Source of the DNA: Morinoia aosen
Lineage: Eukaryota > Arthropoda > Malacostraca > Amphipoda > Talitridae
Direction: 5' to 3'
Assembly: GCA_030386875.1 (NCBI GenBank)
Contig: CM059567.1
Span: forward strand, 54,544,020 to 54,608,019
Length of the DNA: 64,000 bases
Positions 1 to 11,340 of the stretch are shown here, in pieces; position 1 is the stretch's first letter, and each line of letters begins with the position of its first letter. The notes beneath the pieces were generated by a model. The model was not told the DNA's origin. It made no database searches and worked only from the letters and a program-made list of their open reading frames with translations. Both the position numbers and the translations under genes were made by a program.

Positions 1-1983
1 TGTTGCAAGGTCCTTATCGAGTAATTTCCTCACTAAAGTTTGTAATGCACAACACTTGTTTATTTTTCGTTCAATAAGCTTGCAGCATTCCCCTTAGCCA
101 GATAGAAGAGAATGTTTAGCATAATTTCTGAATTCGAGTCTAGGGAGTTTCTGCAGACTTTAAACTTTGCGAGCAAGCGATTGAACATCCCTGATAATTT
201 TTTCACTCTGTATTAACTAGGCGTATTACTCATCGGAGAAACTGAGCCTAATGGAGGCTGTTCTAACTTTGGTATCGTCTGGAATATCGGCTTTGCCTTT
301 ATGAGTCGCGCCTTGAGACTAGCTTTGGAATTTGAGCTGAAGATATTCCCGCATTTGATAAGATGTTCATATGAAAGCACGAAGGTTTACAGGAAGATGA
401 GATGGAGGCTTCGGAAGTGCTACTCTCGCTTATTGCGCGTCAATAACGCAACAGTTCTCATCCAATATATTCATGGCTGTGGTTGATTACAGTAAGCAAA
501 GTCAGCACACAGCTTAGAAACCTCTCCAAATAAAACTTCTTGTACAAGAAATTCTGTAATATGACCAATTATTCTCATATTCGTGTTCAAGTTTTTGCGT
601 AACACAAATGAATAAATATTTTTTGTAATTCGAAAAACTTTTATTACAAAGTAAGAGTAACTCAGAGACGCTTAAGGGCTATTGCAGATTACAAATATAT
701 TTTGTGGGATCGTGTGTGAGCATATTAGCTGTCATTAAGAATATAGTTCACAGTATGAATTCATATCGCAATTAATTTTATTTGAATTTATTTGATGATC
801 TATCCAAGCAGCTACCATAGTTTCAAATGTTTGAGTGTAATCACAATTTAATTATATCCCAATTGATCTGTTGAAACAGTGTTGAATTCTTTCGAGCACT
901 CATCACTAACTACTGAGTAGATAGCCTGCACTCACAGATAAGTCTGTAACTCAGCGTTTCCAAGTTAAAAGTTTATGAACCTGTTCACAAATGAACAGAG
1001 GTCTGAAGGTTATATAAATAAATAGTGTTTACTTTCTGTGCAATTTTGCACCCAAGACATCTCATGAACATTATTGCATTGCAACATGCTTCAGAGATCT
1101 GAAGTTTAGAACTATGTTTTTGCAAAATCATTTGCATACCTGGATCGCCCGGAGTTTTGCGCCGCTGCTTTTTTATTCTTTATTTTGATACTTGCGCCGT
1201 TGCATCAGAGCACTCACCCGTGATGTCAAGACAGAGTAAGAGCCGTGCCTTCTCTGAACATGTAAGCTTCAAACACTGAGGTAGATAAAAGTTTCATCCG
1301 ATTGAAGTCTTCACTTTTAGGACTGATTAATTCAGGAGCAGGAACTACATTAAAGGCTCAGAAAAATTACGTAAAGACTCAGGGTGTGCGCTACGATGCT
1401 ACGATTCGACATGTTTTCTGTTAGCGTTTTTTTGCTTAACACCTACATAATGACAGAGGCGCTCAAACAATGGAAGGTTTATGTTGACGATCTGTCTTTA
1501 TTTCAGTTTTTTGTCACCCTATTTTTTACCCCCTTGCATCATAACACTGAGGTGCTCACTCGATACAATTTAAGGCTTGCGCCAAACGTTTGTGCTTTAT
1601 TTCAATTGTCTCGCAGCACGTTTTTGTATGCGCACACACGCTGCAAGACTCATGCCACGGTAGAAGAAGCAAGGTTAGGTCATTTCTATAGGAGAAAATA
1701 CACCTCTTGTTCGGCTAGCCAATAGAAAAGCCTTATTTCAAACATACTTTATGACGTCACCAAAACGCCATGTCGTGATGCCAATAATGGAGCCCGATTT
1801 GGGGGTATCAGTGCTACCAAATGCGATATGAGCGCTGGTATTGGTTCGTCGCCGTGACGTCAGCAAAACCACACCGTCAACGAAAAAAGACTGGTTTGAA
1901 CCTACCTTGTTTCCTCTACCGTGATTTATGCCGACCGTCTGTGCTTGATTTCAACACTTGCAGCTCAGCACCGAGATACTCAC
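1..1983 (-). other. Intron downstream of exon I, incomplete
   Basis: AT-rich sequence with no coding exon that I can support on either strand. A stretch from about 1380 to 1983 is less AT-rich and holds open frames of 113 and 129 codons on the plus strand. They resemble no family I know, and the second covers the antisense of exon I. The next exon, expected to encode the first part of Ig6 and to begin by completing a codon starting with T, is not in this segment. Confidence 0.6.
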
Positions 1984-2159
1984 ACGCGACGTCGAGCCTG
2001 GCCACGTCGGTCATGACTTTAGAGAGCGCAGGCCCTGACACCTCACACAGCACCGCCGCCCCGTTGTCCGACGCTCGAGCAGTGACGCGCGCCCTCGCTT
2101 CAGTCGCGCCGTTCCTGTGGATCGTCTCCGACGTAATTTCTTGCCCGCCCACTGAGATG
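1984..2159 (-). CDS. sns-like: Exon I: second half of Ig domain 5
   Basis: 176 bp, phase 2 at its start and phase 1 at its end. The acceptor is tttcctattccgtag|C and the donor GCGT|GTGAGTATC. Residues 471-528 read ISVGGQEITSETIHRNG, then VTARASDNGAAVLCEVSGP with the second Ig5 cysteine at 508, ending VARLDVA. The 'SDNxAxxxCE' pattern matches Sns Ig5 (SDNQAQYRCEAS). An alternative acceptor eight bases later (catctcag|TG) would be phase 1 and would not join exon H in frame, so the earlier one is preferred. The core Trp expected 13 residues after Cys 458 is Ile 471 here. The product continues beyond position 1 with a split codon starting in T. Confidence 0.86.
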
Positions 2160-3606
2160 CTACGGAATAGGAAACGAAAATTTTATCATGAATACACTGA
2201 AGCCTCCTGAGGGCCCTACTAAATTTAGTTTCTGTGGAAAATTAATGCAATAGACACTTGAAAGGTGACTTTGTGTTCCATGTGGAATAAATCCGAATGT
2301 ATTTCGCGAAATCTTTGATCACCTGAGTGCACTCGTACAAAATTCTTCAGCAGAGATTCTTCTGTGGTGTTTTTGATAATATCACTGTATGAAATTGCTG
2401 CTCCAATAATGTAAAGTGTTTTTAAGTTATAAGAATATATTTCAGCAGAATTTATCATTTTTGTCCTCACTCCTCTCTGTTTGTATAACAGAGAGAATAG
2501 CGACTAACTACTAAAACAGTCACTAGTTTGTGCTGTAGAATAATGAGCATTAAAACGGAAGATGAAGGAGCATATTTTTATAGTTTCCTCTCCGGCGCGC
2601 ATAATCAATGCAGCCTCCAATACTGCACTCGGCGCTGTAGAGACAGAAATGTTTCCACCTCACTCTCACCCATCTGAGGTGACATGTTTTTACTCACACG
2701 TCTCCTTACTGAAATAAATATGTATTTATGAGCTTTATCGTCCGTATTATTTATAACGTTCCAATCCATGTCGAATCCCTATTTTTAGGTCAGATTTTTA
2801 ATGAGAAAATTCCATTTAATATTCGATGCGCCCTGATAATACCGTGCAATTGTACTCGGTTATTTTAACCACGAGGGAAATTTCCCACAAGCTTGTAGCC
2901 GATAATTGGACGACGCACAGCAAAGAGGATTTGGCAAGCGAAAGCAAAGACTTTGATCGGAGGCAATGGAAATCGATTAAATCTTAGTGATATTGCAGGG
3001 GAGGTGCGGAATGATGTCGAACAACCAGGAAATTTGAGGCAATGGCTCGGCAGCAGAGCTCCAGAGCGTGGCAAATCTACATTTTTCGTGTTTGGCATTC
3101 CTAAAAAATGTAATTTTTTCATGTTCAGTGTTCCTCAAAAAATTAAAAAATTAGTTAATTAGCAATTTTTTTAATCGTTCAAAATATACGTTTCATTCAG
3201 AATGACTTCCAGGTATAGTAAACGCATGCGGTATATATTTGATGAAATATTTAAGCTTGTTGTAAAAGAGAGATTATTGAAATTATAAAGCCAGATTTAA
3301 AATATTTAGTAACTCTCTTTCGAAGGAAAATATTTGTCTTATATACATGGTAAAACTTTTCTCATTTGTTAACTTGAGGACTCTCGCTTTGTAAATCTGA
3401 AATGAGGTTTTCTATTCACTCAGTTGTTAAGAATTCGACTGCAATGGGATGCCTTTCATGAACGAGTCTCTTAGCAAACATTGCTTTTCATAATGAAAGT
3501 GCAGGGCCTAAAAACACAGCAATGACATTCACCTTCATTCAATCAAGTACGAGCAGCAGTGGGAAAATAAAAATCTACTCATGAAGTAAAATGAAAACAT
3601 TTTAAA

Positions 3607-3750
3607 CACGTAAAACTAAGAATGAATCTCCGCACGTTACTCTGAAAATGGCATTCTGAACGTAATGCTAAAAATCGCATTCTACTCGTAAAACTAAAAA
3701 TTGCACTCGGCACGTGAAACTAAAAATGAAATTCTTCGCGTAAAACATTG
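3607..3750. repeat. Degenerate 26-bp tandem repeat
   Basis: Five to six units of the form cgtaaaactaaaaat followed by a variable gcattct-like tail, mostly 26 bp apart with one 28-bp unit. It does not include an exon edge. Confidence 0.7.
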
Positions 3751-4045
3751 AATAATCTGTTTTTTTTTTCATTTCATTGCTCCCAGCGTAGCACCTTCCA
3801 CAGCTTGAGCTGCAAAAAGTCTCGTGGATAAAATGTGAAAACACTCTCCCTAGCTGCTCGCGTCTAGCTCGACTCAAAACATAGCCAAGAAACTGAGGGC
3901 TCTGGCATAAACAAGGGCAGCTGACTCTGCTCAGCTCAGTGTTCTCACACTCTGGTATTAGCCCTGTCCCATTTTCACGATGGGACTGCACCTATTATCA
4001 CGCTATCTGAAATTTTTAATATAATAGCTGATATCTCTGCTCCTT

Positions 4046-4190
4046 CTCACACGATGGTATTCACCCTGCCCCACTCACACAATGGGATCCCCCCCGCCCC
4101 ACTCACACAATGGTATTCACCTTGCCCCACTCACATAATGGTATTCACCCTGCCCCACTCAGATAATGATATTCACCCCGCCCCACTCAC
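4046..4190 (-). repeat. 28-bp minisatellite copied from the exon H splice donor
   Basis: Exact 28-bp periodicity: on the plus strand the pentamer ctcac (or ctcag) starts at 4046, 4074, 4102, 4130 and 4158, then at 4186 where it is the genuine donor. On the coding strand each unit repeats the exon edge CCATTGT|GTGAGTGGGG. Units at 4130, 4102 and 4074 keep GTGAGT, the 4046 unit has GTGAGA, and the 4158 unit has lost the GT (CTGAGT). The array therefore begins exactly at the exon-intron boundary and runs into the intron, providing four copied donors. All lie downstream of the stop (TGA) that overlaps the real donor. Confidence 0.93.
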
Positions 4191-4302
4191 ACAATGGAGG
4201 GCGGTGGGTTGCCCCCCACGCTGGTGCAGATCACGGGAACGATGGAACCCTCAGGCACGGTTTGCTGGATGGCCTTGGCCAGCAGCGGTGGCCCAGGAGG
4301 TT
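4191..4302 (-). CDS. sns-like: Exon H: first half of Ig domain 5
   Basis: 112 bp, phase 1 at its start and phase 2 at its end. The acceptor is ttttccag|AA and the donor ATTGT|GTGAGTGG. Residues 434-469 read PPGPPLLAKAIQQTVPEGSIVPVICTSVGGNPPPSI with the first Ig5 cysteine at 458. The PPxPPL opening and GGNPP motif are those of Sns Ig5 (PPAPPLISGY ... SGGNPLATLTW). The exon is too short to stand out as an open frame and was found by reading upstream of the donor. Its last bases and the donor form the unit of a 28-bp tandem repeat continuing to 4046. The next codon after the donor would be TGA, so the exon cannot be extended. Confidence 0.9.
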
Positions 4303-6374
4303 CTGGAAAATATCACGCGTCTCTTTGCAAACTTCTTCTTCGATCGGTCCAAGAGTGCCTCTAAATTGCCTTTATTGAATTTGCGAACAGACTTTCTCGA
4401 ATGTTACTGGCAAGAGGAAGTATTGAAATAGGCTACACGTTCTGGAATTTTTTGGACAACGAAAAGTATTTTCTGATGTCTTGATGATTTTGGACCTTAT
4501 TTTTCCTGTATTCTCCACGCGCGAGAAATTTCCCCTTAAGTTTCGAAAGCCCTGGCATGGGAATCAGTAAAAGCAACGGTGGTTTCACCCGAAAGAGACT
4601 CCAAAGGATTATCTCCCAATTTCAAAGTATTTAAAAATTTTACCGGAGTAGAACGAGCCTCCTTCAACGTCGGTCTTTTTGAGCAACAACCTGTAAAAGA
4701 AGCTTTTCAAGCAATCACTACTGCTGAATGAAGTCTTTTAGTCCCATTAAAAGCTGATTGGATGAGTCTTTCATTGACCTCTCTGAGGTTTGTTGAAGAG
4801 AAACGGGCTGTTGGTTGGAGAGGAGCCTAATTATGGACTCGTGGCAGATTAGGGAAGGAAGTTCGAGGTAGTTTCGGGCCTTTTCTTTATAAATGTAACC
4901 TGAAACCATTGGCTCAAACTACCAAGAAATTCTCTTTTTCTTATATCAGGAAAATTACTTTCAATTTTCAGACTGGTAGGCTGAGGAAGCCAATGAAAAT
5001 TTTGGATTTTAAAAGCCAAGCCACCAATATTTACAAAAGGTAGATATTAAAAAATATTTAAAAACATGTTTTTGGCTAGCACTCATGAGACAGGTTTCAC
5101 ATACCTTTACCTACAAGTTGGATTTAAAATGGTCATGCTAAATTTGAGCTTGCAATGGTTTTACGTTGGAACTATCGTTTTTCAAGTATTGTGCTATGTT
5201 CTGAAGAAATCGGGCACCTCTTTTATGAGTTGGTATAAACCATCTTGGGTCACTAAACGCGGCCAATAATTTGTTTCATTATTATCGTGCTGTAACAAAC
5301 TTCTTTCCTCAACTCTATAACGAACGTGTCTGAAACACTTATGCTAGCTAAAGAAGACTTAGCATTATTATTAAGCATTATTTTTAAGCATGTAGTGTTG
5401 TTAAGTTAGTAATATTTTTAAGCAAGTAGTATATATTGCTAAGCAATTATTATTGTTAAGCATGTTCATAGTAATGTTAAGCAAGTAGTATTGCTAAGCA
5501 TGTAGTATTTTTAAGTATGTAGCATTTGCCTTTCCCGACTGCATCGATCTCGGGTTGCCATAATCTGAAATAAGGTGATGTCATTTACATCGACTCAATA
5601 GTTCTACTGGTGAAGATTGAACTTTTTTCTTAAGCCGTAGTTGAGAATTTCAAGAAATTGCAGAGATTCTTTACATGGAAATAGTTTAGTTTTAAGTAAC
5701 TTACGCAGCGTTCACATTGTATTCTTGAATTTCCGTCATATCCTATTATTTTTATATAATATTGCTTATGTAATACCTTTAGAAAGTTTCCCAACTTTTT
5801 TATTTAAACACGAGCTTTAATACCGCAACGTTCTTTTCCAATATCGAGTGTTGAACAGTTACAATCGATGTAAATTTCCATCGTTGGAAAATCTACATTT
5901 TTAAAGTTTGGATGATCCTCTAATCGTAATTATTCTCCCATCTATTAATGAAAAATTCGAAACTCGCCAGATGTGAGTGAAATGTTTCAATTTAACGCAA
6001 AAAATAATGATGAATGACAGCAACGATGTTCTCTGGCTGTACCTAGAATCATCCTTCGTTACAGTGACAGCACCCCAAACTAAATTAGTATTTAAAGGAC
6101 CCTCTACTGTTGAGTAGAGGCTCTGTGCATTGCGTTAGCTTCTGCCACGCAGCCTAAGAGCTCTGAGAAGAATTCGGTCACCAAAAAGTCCTAGTTTCGC
6201 AAAATAAAAGTTTGTTGCAAGTTTGGGAATCGCAAGTTTAGAATGAAGAAGGAAATACTCCATGAAGACAGTCGCAAATTGAGAAACTTGAGTTCTCTAC
6301 GAAGGAAAGAATGATTCACTGACGATAGTTATGCATTTAAACGACCAACCGAGAGAGAAGGGAATAGTACTTAC
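4303..6374 (-). other. Intron between exons G and H
   Basis: 2072 bp, phase 1. It contains a loose tandem repeat around 5340-5530 built on ttaagca(t/a)gtagtat, with variable spacing near 20 bp. Nothing else was recognised; the short open frames at 4718-4909 and 5066-5269 resemble no known protein. Confidence 0.85.
5340..5530. repeat. Degenerate ttaagcatgtagtatt-type repeat
   Basis: Around ten occurrences of (t/c)taagca with interspersed gtagtat, spaced irregularly. The unit boundaries are blurred, so this is an old or slippage-derived array. Confidence 0.6.
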
Positions 6375-6563
6375 TGACAATGGTCACGAGATGAGAGGCG
6401 AACGTTGCCTTGTCGAGCTCCTTGCTGAAAGCCTTGCACTCGACGATCACTTCAGACACTCCGTACCGACCGAGGCGCGCGCCCTTCAGAGGCAGGGAAG
6501 ATATCCACCCTCCAGTGGGACTCTTCGCTACCTTCACTGCCTCTTTGGACGCTACTTCTTCGC
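6375..6563 (-). CDS. sns-like: Exon G: second half of Ig domain 4
   Basis: 189 bp, phase 1/1. The acceptor is acattcctcag|GC and the donor GTCA|GTAAGTAC. Residues 371-432 read EEVASKEAVKVAKSPTGGWISSLPL, then SEVIVECKAFSKELDK with the second Ig4 cysteine at 412, ending FASHLVTIV. The SP(x)GGW motif followed by a hydrophobic E strand is also found in Sns Ig4 (VSPEGGWTTTSN), which supports the assignment of this exon to domain 4 rather than 5. The split codon at the 3' edge completes a Lys that leads into PPGPP of exon H. No tandem repeat touches either edge of this exon. Confidence 0.92.
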
Positions 6564-7959
6564 CTGAGGAATGTTAATGTAGTCTTTTAAATATGAGACT
6601 CAATAAAATAAATGTTTTTTAAATTTTCTGGAAACTAGTTTCTGTGGAACAACATTTGTAATATTACTCTCTTTCTGGAAAATATGTTTCCAGCTGGAAG
6701 GCTCTACGACGATTTCCAAACGTATCAATTAGCGCGAGAATAAACAATTTTATCTATATTTGTTCCATGTCTAATTCACCGGTAAGAACAAAACAATTTT
6801 TACGTGTGAAAAATAAAACAAAACGTCTTTAATGGATGATTCTGAATCATGACCATTAATATAACAAAATAATGATGTGGGAGCGTAGATCTAGACGTAT
6901 TTAGGCTTACTTTCATCGTCTGTTTCTTGTGCTAACTTTAACTCCACAGAGGTATTGCGCTGCCCTTCTACCCCGCGATTGGCAAGCTTTTATTCTGAAT
7001 TTATATTAGTTTATTTGCTCATAATTCAGTTTACGTCTTTGTTCGATTTTTAAGTCCAACGTACACCAAACCCGATAGATAGTACAACTCAGTTTTTCTT
7101 AATTTCCTTACGACAGATATTAGGAATTTCATGATCATATAGAACTTGTTTATCTTTGTTTCCATTAAATTTCATAACTTTCCATGAATGTTTTAGTTAT
7201 GCATACCATTAATTAACTGTGATTTCCCTCAAATGAAGCGTCTGTTTTACTAAAATTTGTTTTCAAGCGTCTTATACGCCCAAATAGGCACTGCGAGCTG
7301 ACGGCAAGATTTATGCCCTGGCAAATACAACGCGTGAAATGGAGAAATATTGTGGTTACTCACGACCACCTACATATTTGGTTACCTAGAAACAACGCAA
7401 ACACTGCGAGAGATGAAAGTGTTTGACCCACGTATCTCCCCATTATTCCTCGATTAGAACCAAATAAAATCTTGACTCGTGTGTTAATATTCTCCTTAAA
7501 CGACGAAGTACCTGGACTATCTTCTCTAAAATCCTTCAGATGATCTTTTACGACATGAATATCTACTACTAAAATTCACTCGCTCCAAAACAGAAGGAAT
7601 TATTCTCATTCCTTTTTTTAACATCGATGTCCAAGTTTTTGAGGATATTTTGAGACGTCCGTATAAGCTTCGTTTGATCTTAGTTGCAAGCGCAGCTTCT
7701 CCGGCCTCTACTGTACACACCTTTCTTCAATAGTAATTTATTCTTGAACAGTACTTGAACAGTACAGTATTCTTGAAAAAGATAGTAAGGATCTTTCATA
7801 TGAAACATATTATACGTAGCACGGGTGCAATTTGAAAAATTTGATTAAACATTCCAGTAGATTTTTGTTGCTTGTAACGCCGCGAGAGGAGCGTATGTTA
7901 GCAGCAGTCATGCGAGGCTTAGAGTGGACTACCCTCAGTTGAGTCCAAGTGCGCAGCAG

Positions 7960-8067
7960 CCCAGTCAAACTTTTTCGCCGGAGCATACATGTTTTCGCCG
8001 CCTAAGCGATCTAATTACTTAAGCGGCGAAAAACATGCATGCAGGCGTGAAAAAAAGTTAGACTGGG
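7960..8067. mobile_element. Palindromic MITE, copy 1
   Basis: About 108 bp that folds almost end to end. It opens cccagtcaaactttttcgcc and closes with the near reverse complement (aaaaaagttagactggg). Inner arms carry catgttttcgccgc and gcggcgaaaaacatg around a loop containing taattac. A second copy at 51248-51354 shares ends, arms and loop. Short length, imperfect whole-element palindrome and repetition in the same locus are typical of miniature inverted-repeat transposable elements. No clear target-site duplication is visible and no transposase is present. Confidence 0.8.
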
Positions 8068-10329
8068 GAGTTGACATCAGAGGGCGCACTAAGCGCGTCT
8101 TCGTGATGTGCGTCTGTCAAGGCGTGCTACTACGACGATAAAGTTTCAATATCGAAGACTCAGTCTTGCTAACAACATTTTTTCTCACTCATGACCAATA
8201 AACTGGGCGGTCGTTGGAGTACATCTCTAAATATTACGCATTCGCTCCAATCATCGAACAGTTGATTGAAATAGCATCGCAATTATGAGTGGAGTCGCGC
8301 TCTGTGAATCCTCAATAGCCAGAACATTTCGATACAAACTTTCATAGTGGCGACAATATGAAGATTACCACTTAGATCTCGCACATCACTGATGATCCTC
8401 AGTATCTGTGGAGCGCATTAAGTGACCTGCCCATATAAGATAAGTGTTCCAACTGCATTAAGAGATAAAAATGTGTTCTCTTTAAACAACTTTGCGGTAG
8501 TGTATGGTAGCAGTTTCTCTTTGTGATAAATCGCATTGTCTTTTCCCGATTGTCTTTATTGCCTGTTTGTTACGGGAAGGACAGATGCATGTTCAACACC
8601 ATCAATTAGAGCTATTTGAAGGCAAGATCTGATGAAGGAACGCTGTCAAAAAGTAAATTAAAACACCTCCCCGTATTTGCTGAAATTGCTTGTTTCCAGA
8701 AATTAATATTGAGCGACCAAAAAAGGTAAAATGGGGTTTGGTGTAATTAGCAACTTACATCAATGATAAAAGTCAAATTACGACAACTGATACAACAGCA
8801 GAAAAACAAAGACATAGAAGTCGGAACCCTAACAGTGAGTGGGGAAAAAATCACAAAGAGAAACCATCATAAGAGAAATAAACTTCTGTAGCGTTGTGAC
8901 GTTCTCAAACGATATAAAGTGATATTGTTTAGTAAAAATGGTGAACGAATTCATGCAGCAACAGATGCACATGTATTCATTTTGAAATAATTGTATCTTT
9001 CTTGTCTTGCCAACTTGCCTGTGACAAGCACATTATTTGCAGTAGGTCCCTCCTGGGCAGGGCAAGTCATTCAGTGCGACAAACGTAAGGAGAGAAAGTG
9101 ATCTTTTGTAAATGTCATTGACAATAATAGAGGAAGTTATCGGACCGTGACACTATACTAACTTGTCACGAAGTTGTATGGTCATGTAAGGCTCTCTCTT
9201 CAGTGTTGTCATCAGCTTCCTGATAAGACAACTCAGGCAGGCTCAAACTTTAGTCAGAAAGCGAAGTTATGTTAGTTGTCTGTTGGGATCACAATACTGG
9301 CCCGATATTGCACTTCACCAACTCCAATATGTGACTGGAAACGAGTCTTAGTTCGGCAGCTTCCTTGGCTGCACGGACTTTGCAGTCAGAGTGCGTTAAC
9401 GAGAGCTGTTTGGACGAACTTAAGGCAATTCTGCATCAGGAAAAGATACTCGCGCAATGATGCGGGCACGAGAATCCTGGATGACATTCGGAATGGTTGG
9501 TATAAAGTGCAAGAGGTTTCCATGTTACTTGTTACTTTTCAGAGGTTACTGTTGTTTTTTTTCTGGCTGAAATCTTGTTAACTACGTAAACCAGAACCTA
9601 ATTACTTTCAGCAAATACAACGCAATCAACTAGCACATCAACAACTGTGTGAAACATCTGAAAAACAATGTTTAAAGTATGCACACGCAAAAAAATAAAA
9701 AATTTCCAGGTTGAATGTAAACTCAAACTTTGTTGTGTGAATGTTTTAAATAAATTGAGTGAGCGTACACTCGACAGTGCCCAGCATGCGTCAAAGAACG
9801 CAGAAGCTACTTGCCGAGACTGCATCAGTGGCATAATGTATTATAAATCTGAGCTTCCATTGTTCCCCTCGACGGACCGCAAATAGGAGAACTGGATGCA
9901 CGAATCCTGAGTTTCCCATTGGATTCCAATAATAAGTAGAGGACTATTGACCACGTGGGCCTAAAATGAAGGCCTGAGGGAGCTGCCTCGTCATCGAAAG
10001 CTACTCGAGAGAATATCACTCTTGATTGGAGGGCCGTTAGGATTCGGCTCACGAACTGATGCTGCATGCAGTTCGACTATAGCAAGGTGTTCCTGCAGCC
10101 AGTCTCTTGAATCACTTGAAATTCAATTTAATGTGCAGGTACGCATATTAATTTCATTGGGTTATTTTTGGTATCCGTATGTCGGTGCGTAAAAGTTGAC
10201 TCTGAGATTTCACTTCTCATAACACATGTTTTGCTGAAAAATTTAGTAAAATTTTCTTCTATTTCAACTAGATAAGTGCCGATACGGGCATTTAGCATAA
10301 CTATATTCTAACATGAAAATCAAAGTGGC

Positions 10330-11340
10330 CTTTCCCACTTTGCTTGGCGATGCACTATAAGATCTACGGACAATTAGCTATGGAGTTCCACCAGGATCTG
10401 TCCTTGGACCTCTTCTATTTTCAATCTTCATCAACGAAATAGTTAAATCTACTTCATTTTTTAAATTCATACTTTGTGCCGACGACAGCAAGCCCTCTAC
10501 TGCTCTTCCTAATGAAAATTTTATCTTAAATACGGAGACTAAACATAAGCTGCAAAAATTTCAATGTGGCTCTAAGCTAATGAAATAAGCTTCAGTATCT
10601 CTAATACAAAATACATTACAATCTCATTCAAGCGGAATGCGGCTCTTTTACGCAATAAGATTAGTAATGGTGAAATTGAAGAAAATATTTCCTGTACGCT
10701 CGTGGGCTTCATAATAGATGAACATCTGACCATCAAAGAGCATATTGCACATCTGATTACTAAATTATCAAAATCCGCAGGAATCCTCAATAAAGTAATA
10801 CTCGTAAATTAGTTACCTCAATAAACTTTAAAAATAACGTATTGAAGGCTTATTTCACCAATTTAAAACAACGGAATAGAAGCATGACACGGAACTGATA
10901 CAAAAAATGCTGATTTTTACGGCAAAAATAAAAATTATTGGAGAGGTAAGAAAATTAGAATATACGAATAACACTCACACAAATGATTCATTCAAAAGTT
11001 TAAAAGTACTTGAGCTTATGTGTCTCTAGAAGCACTCTACCTGTAATTTCATCTATAATACATTAACTCATGATCGTGACAAACACTCACAACAATTATT
11101 AACTGCACAAACAGGCCATCATGACCATATAACCAGAAATAGAAGTCAGTTCGTACTTCCTTATTATTCAAAAGCTCCGTCATAGCACAATATCCTCTTC
11201 ATTGGAATCAAGACTTGGAATTCAATCCCTGCTGAGATCCGTGAAAAGAGTTCTTCCAAAGCTTTCAAAACGAATCTAGAATCCGTATTTCTATCGAAAT
11301 ATTCATCCCATAAGGTAATCAAGTCAAATATTTTCTGCTA
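10330..11340 (+). mobile_element. Decayed non-LTR retrotransposon (CR1/Jockey-like reverse transcriptase 3' part)
   Basis: On the plus strand, 10367 onwards reads LRTISYGVPPGSVLGPLL in one frame, the G(V)P(Q)GS motif of non-LTR reverse transcriptases. FKFILCADDSK follows at about 10465-10497, where CADD stands for the usual F/YADD catalytic motif. After a stop and a frame change, 10600-10800 gives KYITISFKRNAALL, then IIDEHLTIKEHI and KLSKSAGILNKV, as in the connection region of these proteins. At about 11090-11280 come ITRNRSQFVLP and IKTWNSIPAEI, which match the usual C-terminal TRNR and WN(S/T)IP motifs. Several stops and frameshifts make it a non-functional fragment. The 5' part (endonuclease) and a 3' tail are not visible. 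Confidence 0.85.

Larger units (their letters stand above)
2160..4190 (-). other. Intron between exons H and I (phase 2)
   Basis: 2031 bp, the only phase-2 intron in the window. It starts (right end) with the 28-bp donor-bearing repeat and contains a degenerate 26-bp repeat at 3607-3750. The remainder is AT-rich with nothing recognisable. Confidence 0.85.

Noticed and set aside
1200-1990. Possible decayed copies of the exon I donor (actcacccg near 1216, ctcactcg near 1557, actcacacg near 1978)
   Set aside because: The similarity is limited to a few bases, spacing is irregular, and chance cannot be excluded.
2144-2152. Alternative acceptor catctcag|TG for exon I
   Set aside because: It would be phase 1 and cannot join the phase-2 donor of exon H in frame; tccgtag|C fits.
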